A stretch of DNA of 18,506 bases from positions 1-18,506 of the forward strand of contig DYLE01000025.1 in NCBI GenBank assembly GCA_020722245.1, written 5' to 3'. The notes under the pieces were generated by a model. It did no database searches and was not told the origin of the DNA. It saw only the letters and a program-made list of their open reading frames with translations. Source of the stretch: Desulfonema limicola. GTDB taxonomy: Bacteria > Desulfobacterota > Desulfobacteria > Desulfobacterales > Desulfosalsimonadaceae. The position numbers and the translations under genes were made by a program. Of the stretch, positions 13,864-18,506 are shown in pieces (positions within the stretch are counted from its first letter, which is position 1; each line of letters begins with the position of its first letter).

Positions 13864-14520
13864 ATGAAACGCTTTTTATGGACGCTGGAGATCTTGTGCG
13901 TGCTGTGGTTTTTGGCGGCCGGCTGCGGAAAATCGCCTGAAACCAGGGAGGCCGCCTCTGATAAATCCGCTCAAGTCGCGACAACGCCCGCTGAATCGGA
14001 GTTTGAGGAAGACGTTGAGGTCGCAACGAAGGCCGAAGAAGTTTCAGCGGAAGCGGGTGAAGTCGCAGCAAAGATTGAAGAAACCGCCGCAAAGGTCAAA
14101 GAAGAAGCCCAACAGATGGACACAGAGCTCCCGAAAACGGCTGGAAAAGTCGCGGATGTGATCGAGATGAACACTACGCAGGCGTTCAGCACGCGCAAAA
14201 TGGCCATTGTCCAGTTCACCCATAAAAAACATGCCGATGCCGCGCCCGACGGACACGGCATTGCCTGCGGCGAATGCCATCATGACCAGGAGGGCAAACC
14301 GCTGGAACTTAAAAAGGGAGACGCGGTCCAACGCTGCTTTAAATGCCATAATAAGCCGGGCAAACCGACACGGCCCAGGGAAATGTCCGCAGAGGACTGG
14401 AATGCCCTGCGGCTGGAGTATTACCACGGCGCCATCCACGCCAACTGCGTCGAGTGCCACAAAACAGCCGGCGCCGGCCCGGTGAAATGCTCGGAATGCC
14501 ATGTAAAGCGGGAAAAATAG
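13864..14520 (+). CDS. Lipoprotein-anchored class III (c3-type) tetraheme cytochrome c
   Basis: About 218 residues from the ATG at 13864. A short positive start and hydrophobic stretch end in FLAAGC (C21), a plausible though imperfect lipobox, so the protein is probably attached to a membrane and faces the periplasm. Residues 45-100 are Ala/Glu/Lys-rich and look helical (coiled-coil spacer). The C-terminal domain has four c-type heme sites: C135GECH, C158FKCH, C195VECH and C209SECH. Extra histidines suit bis-His ligation: H120 and H123 (FTHKKH), H140 (CHH), H188 and H192. This matches cytochrome c3, the periplasmic electron carrier that links hydrogenases or formate dehydrogenases to membrane redox complexes in sulfate reducers. 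Classical c3 is soluble and about 110-120 residues, so the anchor and spacer are unusual additions. The gene converges on a flavodoxin-family gene. Confidence 0.88.
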   Translation: MKRFLWTLEILCVLWFLAAGCGKSPETREAASDKSAQVATTPAESEFEEDVEVATKAEEVSAEAGEVAAKIEETAAKVKEEAQQMDTELPKTAGKVADVIEMNTTQAFSTRKMAIVQFTHKKHADAAPDGHGIACGECHHDQEGKPLELKKGDAVQRCFKCHNKPGKPTRPREMSAEDWNALRLEYYHGAIHANCVECHKTAGAGPVKCSECHVKREK

Positions 14521-14535
14521 CTGGCAAACACCCCA

Positions 14536-14572
14536 GGGGTTTTGAAGCGTCGCCCTATACCTTCAAAATCCC
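14536..14572. terminator. Inverted repeat between convergent cytochrome and flavodoxin genes
   Basis: TTTTGAAG (14540-14547) and CTTCAAAA (14561-14568) are perfectly complementary across a 13-nt loop. The flanking GGGG and CCC extend the stem with one mismatch. It lies between the two stop codons and slightly overlaps the flavodoxin 3' end. The A/T arms on both sides suit a bidirectional terminator, but the large loop weakens the case. Confidence 0.4.
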
Positions 14573-15097
14573 TTTTACGCTTTCGGCCAGGGATTGCAGA
14601 TCATGGGCGTTGGGCCTTCCCTGAATATCCCCCAGCCGTCCCCCCACCGAGAAGCCCTTTAATTTTTCCGACACATACGCGCCGGGTATGTACCATTCCG
14701 CCAGGATATCAAACCCCAGATGATCAAAAAGCTGGGCCATGTACTTCACGGCAGGCACCGCCTCGTTGATCCCGGTATGCACCCCGCCGTAGGTGCAGTA
14801 CACCACCGCTTTTTTCCCGGGCCGCCTCGGAGACGCCGGCTTGATCTCCCCCGCATCCACGTATTTTTTAAGCAGCCTTCCTAAAAGCGCCTGCATGGGC
14901 TTTCCCGGCATCCATTGATAGACCCCGGACCCGGCAAAAACCATATCGTAATCGAGCAGTTCAAGATCCTCGGTTTTTTCTCCCACGATAAACGACTCCA
15001 CCTTATGGCCTAAACCGGCCAGGGTTTGATCAATGGTGGCCGCCACCTTTTTTGTATTGCCGGTGGCCGAAAAATAAAAATGCAGTATCCGCATCAT
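14555..15097 (-). CDS. Flavodoxin-family FMN protein
   Basis: About 180 residues from the ATG at 15097 (the ATG at 15094 has better 7-nt spacing from AGGAGG and would give 179). The N-terminal strand RILHFYFSATGNTKKVA carries the flavodoxin phosphate-binding loop SATGNT (10-15). DYDMVFAGSGVYQWMPGKPM is the second FMN-contact region, and AVVYCTYGGVHTG is a third. These fit a flavodoxin or flavodoxin-like domain that carries one or two electrons in the cytoplasm. No ferredoxin cluster motif is present. Some relatives act as quinone or disulfide reductases, so the partner cannot be named. The gene lies 45-50 bp downstream of the MFS exporter on the same strand and may be co-transcribed. Its ribosome-binding leader is almost identical to that of the convergent cytochrome gene. 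Confidence 0.82.
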   Translation of the reverse strand: MMRILHFYFSATGNTKKVAATIDQTLAGLGHKVESFIVGEKTEDLELLDYDMVFAGSGVYQWMPGKPMQALLGRLLKKYVDAGEIKPASPRRPGKKAVVYCTYGGVHTGINEAVPAVKYMAQLFDHLGFDILAEWYIPGAYVSEKLKGFSVGGRLGDIQGRPNAHDLQSLAESVKGILKV

Positions 15098-15145
15098 CAA
15101 ACCTCCTTTAAAAAATTATTTTAACAGGGCTTCATCATCTCCCGA

Positions 15146-16561
15146 TCAGACGCCGTTCTGCGGGGTCCGCAGGTTTCCTCGAATCATGGAAATAACGCTT
15201 CCAAACAGACAAAGGCAACCAAAAAAAAGAAAAGCGGTCCGTAGGCTTTTCATGAAAAAAGGAAAAACGCTCTCACTGATCTGAACATGGCCCAAAAAAA
15301 TCGAAAAAACCAGGGTGGCGACCCCCATGCTGAAGACCATGCCGAGCAGCCGCATGGTGCCCAAGGCGCCGGAAGCCACGCCATACTCCTTCTTCTCCAC
15401 AGACCCCATGACCGCGTTGGTATTGGGCGAGGAAAACAGGGCGTATCCGAATCCAAGAAAGGCAAGGGTCGCGGCAATAACCGGAATACCGGTCTGTAGG
15501 TTGATCCGTGCAAAAATAAAAAGACACAGCGTCGTGACGGCCATTCCGGTGGTGGCCATAAAACGGGGTTCGATCCGGTCCGATAGTCGCCCCGCAAAAG
15601 GCGAGAAAACCGCCATGACGATGGGTTGGGCAATCAACACCAGACCGGCCTCATGGGGGTTGAGCCCCTTGATGTGCTGAAGGTAAAGGCTTAAAAAAAA
15701 GGCCAGGCTGAAGGTGGCGGCATAATGAATAAAAGCCGCAAGGTTTGAAAAGGCAAAGACCCGGTTGCCTCGAAACAGCGCCGTCTCAAAAACCGGATAT
15801 GGTGTTTTGTTCTCCCATCGAATAAACATCCCCAGGGCAAGGCCGCCCAAGGGAATCAGCCAGAAGGAGCGCGGGTGGGGAAGGCTGGAGATGCCATAAA
15901 CCAGGCCGATGATGGCAACGGCGTAGATAAGGGAGCCCGAAATATCAAAGGGTTCTCGAACGGACCGGCTTTCTTCCAGCCGCAGCCGCGTGGCCGCCAG
16001 GGATATCACGACCAGCCCCAATGGGACGTTGGCTAAAAAAACGCTTCTCCAGCCGAAGTAATGGGTCAGCACCCCGCCCACAAAGGGGCCGACGGAAAGC
16101 CCGAGGTAAACCGAAGCCACGGCGATTCCCAAAACCTTCCCCCGCTGCTCTCCAGGATAGATGGAAAGAAGAATCGCCATGCTTGTGGCAAAAATCAGGG
16201 AGCCGCCGAATCCCATGAGGATTTGACATAAAAAAAGATGGGACACGGAGCCGGCAAAGGCCGACAGCAGCGCAGCCAGGCTGTAAAGACCCATGCCGGT
16301 GATAAAAAATCTCTTTCTTCCGAAGATGTCCGAAGCCCGGCCCATGGGAACCAATGCCACGGCCGACGATAGAAGGTAGGCGGTGACCAGCCAGCCCAGC
16401 GCCACCGCATCCGCCTGAAACTCCCGGCTGATGGAAGGAAGAATAATGTTGACGGCCGATCCCATAAACGGGGTCATGAATGAGCTCAGGGCCGCAATGG
16501 CAAGGGCGGAACCCCGCGCCTTCGTTGAATCTGTTTTGGCTGACGGCAAAGAGGGGGACAT
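15146..16561 (-). CDS. MFS drug/metabolite exporter, DHA2-like (probably 14 TM)
   Basis: A 471-residue major facilitator superfamily protein. Motif A appears in the loop after TM2 (GRASDIFGRKRFF, about 73-85), and motif C in TM5 (GLSVGPFVGG, about 153-162). A D1-like N-terminal signature is seen in TM1 (FMTPFMGSAVNIILPSI). The length and even distribution of hydrophobic segments fit the 14-TM DHA2 group (EmrB/QacA-like proton-coupled exporters). No EmrA-type adaptor is nearby. The substrate is unknown. The ATG at 16561 is the first start in frame but has no clear Shine-Dalgarno sequence. It precedes the flavodoxin gene on the same strand. Confidence 0.9.
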   Translation of the reverse strand: MSPSLPSAKTDSTKARGSALAIAALSSFMTPFMGSAVNIILPSISREFQADAVALGWLVTAYLLSSAVALVPMGRASDIFGRKRFFITGMGLYSLAALLSAFAGSVSHLFLCQILMGFGGSLIFATSMAILLSIYPGEQRGKVLGIAVASVYLGLSVGPFVGGVLTHYFGWRSVFLANVPLGLVVISLAATRLRLEESRSVREPFDISGSLIYAVAIIGLVYGISSLPHPRSFWLIPLGGLALGMFIRWENKTPYPVFETALFRGNRVFAFSNLAAFIHYAATFSLAFFLSLYLQHIKGLNPHEAGLVLIAQPIVMAVFSPFAGRLSDRIEPRFMATTGMAVTTLCLFIFARINLQTGIPVIAATLAFLGFGYALFSSPNTNAVMGSVEKKEYGVASGALGTMRLLGMVFSMGVATLVFSIFLGHVQISESVFPFFMKSLRTAFLFFGCLCLFGSVISMIRGNLRTPQNGV

Positions 16562-16587
16562 GGTTTATATTTTTATATGTATGCCTT

Positions 16588-16619
16588 GCCCGGGGTGATG
16601 CCGGTTTTTCGTCCCGGGC
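16588..16619. other. GC-rich inverted repeat upstream of the MFS gene
   Basis: GCCCGGG (16588-16594) and CCCGGGC (16613-16619) are perfectly complementary across an 18-nt loop, 27 bp before the MFS start in the leader of that gene. No T-run follows on either strand. It could be an operator or an mRNA leader hairpin. No function can be assigned. Confidence 0.35.
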
Positions 16620-16699
16620 CGATCATGCATTGACGCAACAATTGATTTGACTCATGTCACTTCTATCGCTGAAGGGCCGCTTTGCAAATGTAAAAATGT

Positions 16700-16717
16700 A
16701 AAGGGCGTCCCCCTTTT
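16700..16717 (-). terminator. Probable intrinsic terminator of the minus-strand exported-protein operon
   Basis: Read on the minus strand, AAAGGG-GGACG-CCCTTT forms a 6-bp stem with a 5-nt loop, starting 6 bp after the TAA stop of the NTR-like gene and followed by ACATTTTTACATTT. The T-rich tail is interrupted, so efficiency is uncertain. Confidence 0.45.
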
Positions 16718-16722
16718 CAGCC

Positions 16723-17667
16723 TTAATACCCGCCTTCAAGTATAACGGAAAATTCCATCCATTCGATTTTCGGGCAGTCGACTTTCCCCGGTTCAAGGAC
16801 GAATTTTTCAATCATCAGCGATCCCCGGCCGAAACGCTCAACCGCCTGAATTTCTTCAACCGTCACAGACCTGCCGACGTCAGGGCCGTCGATCTGTTTT
16901 CCGACCTGGGGTGAAAAAATAAATTTCCGGAGTTTTTCGGGAATAAGCCCGGTTTGATAGGGGCGGGAAGCGCAGTCAGCGGGTTTGTCGGACAAATGCC
17001 AGCCTTCGATTTCACGAGGGTTGGGCGCAAAATGCAGTGGCGGCGTCAAACGCGAGAGGTTTTCATTCCGCCCGAGTTCCTTGACAACAATTTCCCATCC
17101 TTCGGGCATCGGCTCCAGGACGAACTCAAACCGGCCGGCGAATGTTTTACTAAATCTTTTTCCGGATTCAACCCTTCCGGTAAACCTTTCGTCAAACTTT
17201 GGATAAAAAAACCTGTTTCTAAATTCGCCAAGCGGCATCCGCTGGACCTCGTTTTGATCGCCATCGATGCTGCCGATGACATCCCCATTTTCCACTTTGA
17301 GCCAGTATTGGCCGCAATGGGATAGGGCCAGACCGTTTCCCGGTTTTGATCCCGGACCGTTGATTGCCAGAATCCATTCGGTGCCCGGCGGAAAGCCATC
17401 CATCGGGGGCCGGCAGTGCATCCCGTCTCCCATCTGTATCGACATCCCTGAATCCAGCAGCCCTCCGTAAAGGATTTCCAGAACATGCACGTCCATGGTG
17501 GGTGTTTTTCCGGGATGGTGGCGGACAATTCTGCCCCGCACCACCAGCAGGGCGTCTCTGGCCACGGTGAGAAAAGGCCCTCCCCAGGCGCAGGAGCAGG
17601 CCCAGGCGATAGTCGGAATCATGCCTAAACCCAACAGGATCACAAAGCAGAATGCGATTTTCTTCAT
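16723..17667 (-). CDS. Exported protein with TIMP/netrin-like (NTR) N-terminal domain
   Basis: I choose ATG 17667 (314 residues). GGGAGG lies 7 nt upstream, and it begins the signal peptide MKKIAFCFVILLGLG directly; the in-frame start at 17712 would add 15 residues and overlap the upstream gene. Cleavage after AWA (residue 23) leaves a mature protein starting Cys-Ser-Cys (C24, C26), the hallmark N-terminus of TIMP/NTR domains. It continues with the typical ARDALLVVRGRIV strand. C85 and C118 lie about 61 and 92 residues further on, close to the C1-C70 and C3-C99 pairing known in TIMPs. Two more cysteines (C232, C298) lie in a C-terminal half (about 178-314) that I do not recognise. The lipobox is poor, so it is probably soluble and periplasmic or secreted. 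It is coupled to the upstream gene by a 1-nt gap. The function is unknown; a metalloprotease-binding role would be speculation. Confidence 0.6.
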   Translation of the reverse strand: MKKIAFCFVILLGLGMIPTIAWACSCAWGGPFLTVARDALLVVRGRIVRHHPGKTPTMDVHVLEILYGGLLDSGMSIQMGDGMHCRPPMDGFPPGTEWILAINGPGSKPGNGLALSHCGQYWLKVENGDVIGSIDGDQNEVQRMPLGEFRNRFFYPKFDERFTGRVESGKRFSKTFAGRFEFVLEPMPEGWEIVVKELGRNENLSRLTPPLHFAPNPREIEGWHLSDKPADCASRPYQTGLIPEKLRKFIFSPQVGKQIDGPDVGRSVTVEEIQAVERFGRGSLMIEKFVLEPGKVDCPKIEWMEFSVILEGGY

Positions 17668-17668
17668 T

Positions 17669-18349
17669 TCAGGGCCTCCCTTGTCCGTCCAAGTAAACAA
17701 ACGGCTGCGCATCCAGATCGTCGGCGATGCAGGTAATCAAAGCATTACCCGATGCCCTGGCCTTTTCAAGGGACTCATGGTAACGCCGGGATAGAATGGG
17801 CCAGAGTCCTTTTTCATTCCCGAATTTGGCGGCCTCATACCCTGCCCGGAGCCGGTGGGCTTTAAACAGGTGAAGAAACGGCAAAATGGCGACTGCGGTT
17901 TTTGAACGCTTTTCCAGCCAGTTGTCCACAAAATTCGCCTCGTTCACCGGCCCTTCGCTCATACCTTCCCATTCAGGGGATAGGGGCACGGCAAAAGCAA
18001 AACGCTCCGCCTCGTCTCTGGCACCCTCCCCGAGAATCACCGCCATCTGCTCCGTTAAATTGAGTCTTCTTGCTTTCACCGCATCATCGTAGCCGGCGGG
18101 GCCAAGATTGAGTATGGCAGAGGATTTGGGGGAAATGGCTGCCAGATAAGCGGTCACGCAGGGCCGGCCGGATTGCCGGTATCGGTCCGAAGCCAGTTCA
18201 GACACCGGGCGGGTACCGAACAGGACGATTTCCGACAGCGACGGCGGCGGCTGTTTTTGTTTTGTCTCATCATCGGCGCGGACCCCAATGGTGCAAGACA
18301 AGATGGCAAGCATCATACAAAGGATCCATCGTAAATACATAGTGGGCAT
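17669..18349 (-). CDS. Exported protein of unknown function
   Basis: A 226-residue protein with a signal peptide (hydrophobic ILCMMLAILSCTIGV, likely cut at VRA-DD near residue 26). I do not recognise the family. The mature part is mostly alpha-helical in character. It has a conserved-looking segment RPVSELASDRYRQSGRPCVTAYLAA, a charged middle (GEGARDEAERFAFAVPL), and a C-terminal helical block (FLHLFKAHRLRAGYEAAKFGNEKG). It has two cysteines in the mature part (C64, ITC near residue 210) that could form a disulfide. An alternative ATG at 18340 would shorten it by three residues, and neither start has a strong ribosome site. Its TGA is followed after one base by the ATG of the NTR-like gene, so the two are co-translated and probably act together outside the cytoplasm. 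Confidence 0.65.
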   Translation of the reverse strand: MPTMYLRWILCMMLAILSCTIGVRADDETKQKQPPPSLSEIVLFGTRPVSELASDRYRQSGRPCVTAYLAAISPKSSAILNLGPAGYDDAVKARRLNLTEQMAVILGEGARDEAERFAFAVPLSPEWEGMSEGPVNEANFVDNWLEKRSKTAVAILPFLHLFKAHRLRAGYEAAKFGNEKGLWPILSRRYHESLEKARASGNALITCIADDLDAQPFVYLDGQGRP

Positions 18350-18506
18350 TATCGATACTTTTTTCTATGATGACTTATATCTCTTCCCATATTCTTTGTT
18401 TTTTTAATGCTATCATATGAATTAAAAGCGCTCAACCGGATACCGCAAACCTTGTTAAGAACAAATAAATTGTCCTGGTTTGTAACACATAAACTGTCCG
18501 GTTTAT
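18350..18506. other. AT-rich right-edge intergenic DNA with a direct repeat
   Basis: No gene is seen. The last 42 bases contain two near-copies of one motif: ATAAATTGTCCTGGTTT (18465-18481) and ATAAACTGTCCGGTTTA (18489-18505), starting 24 bp apart and differing by one substitution and one inserted base. Repeated terminal motifs like this are typical of transposase-binding ends of insertion sequences, but the window stops here and no transposase is visible. Confidence 0.45.

Noticed and set aside
1..18506. CRISPR array, tRNA, rRNA or known anti-phage defence genes
   Set aside because: No regularly spaced short repeats, no cloverleaf or conserved rRNA segments, and no nuclease, toxin-antitoxin or restriction motifs were seen on either strand.

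Overview
The window is 18.5 kb of GC-rich (roughly 55-60% by eye) bacterial DNA. It most resembles a strictly anaerobic member of the Desulfobacterota, probably a Desulfobacterales-type sulfate reducer. The clues are a class III (c3-type) tetraheme cytochrome, a remnant of a RACo-like corrinoid-activation protein beside a MetH-activation-domain protein, paired RND/MMPL exporters, a sigma-54 response regulator, and intergenic repeats of a style common in that group. The organism assignment is inference from gene content. No tRNA, rRNA, CRISPR array or recognisable transposase gene was found.

Region 1 (1-5451, + strand) is a tightly packed sensing and uptake operon. It holds the 3' part of an ABC-type periplasmic substrate-binding protein, a membrane histidine kinase, a sigma-54-activating response regulator and a TonB-dependent outer-membrane receptor. 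The junctions are a 4-bp overlap, a 3-bp gap and a 4-bp overlap, and two of the starts are GTG and TTG. This suggests that ligand capture, signalling and outer-membrane import are made together. A long hairpin at 5487-5520 closes the region.

Region 2 (5452-12431, + strand) contains a DedA-family membrane protein and two large MMPL/RND-type exporters. A promoter with a perfect inverted repeat just after its -10 element (TetR-operator-like) precedes the first exporter. Two intergenic gaps (5452-5857 and 9377-9911) carry related ~180-205 bp imperfect palindromes. The second gap also holds at least two other repeat types.

Region 3 (12432-13696, + strand) holds a 5'-truncated RACo/ASKHA gene remnant and an intact small protein with a MetH-type activation domain. 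Both point to corrinoid-dependent methyl-transfer metabolism.

Region 4 (13697-16561) has a probable lipoprotein tetraheme cytochrome (+) converging on a flavodoxin-family gene (-) that lies downstream of a DHA2-type MFS exporter (-). The cytochrome and flavodoxin genes share nearly the same ribosome-binding leader.

Region 5 (16562-18506) contains a two-gene minus-strand operon for exported proteins: one of unknown function and one with a TIMP/netrin-like (NTR) N-terminus. The right edge carries short direct repeats that may be the end of a mobile element lying outside the window.
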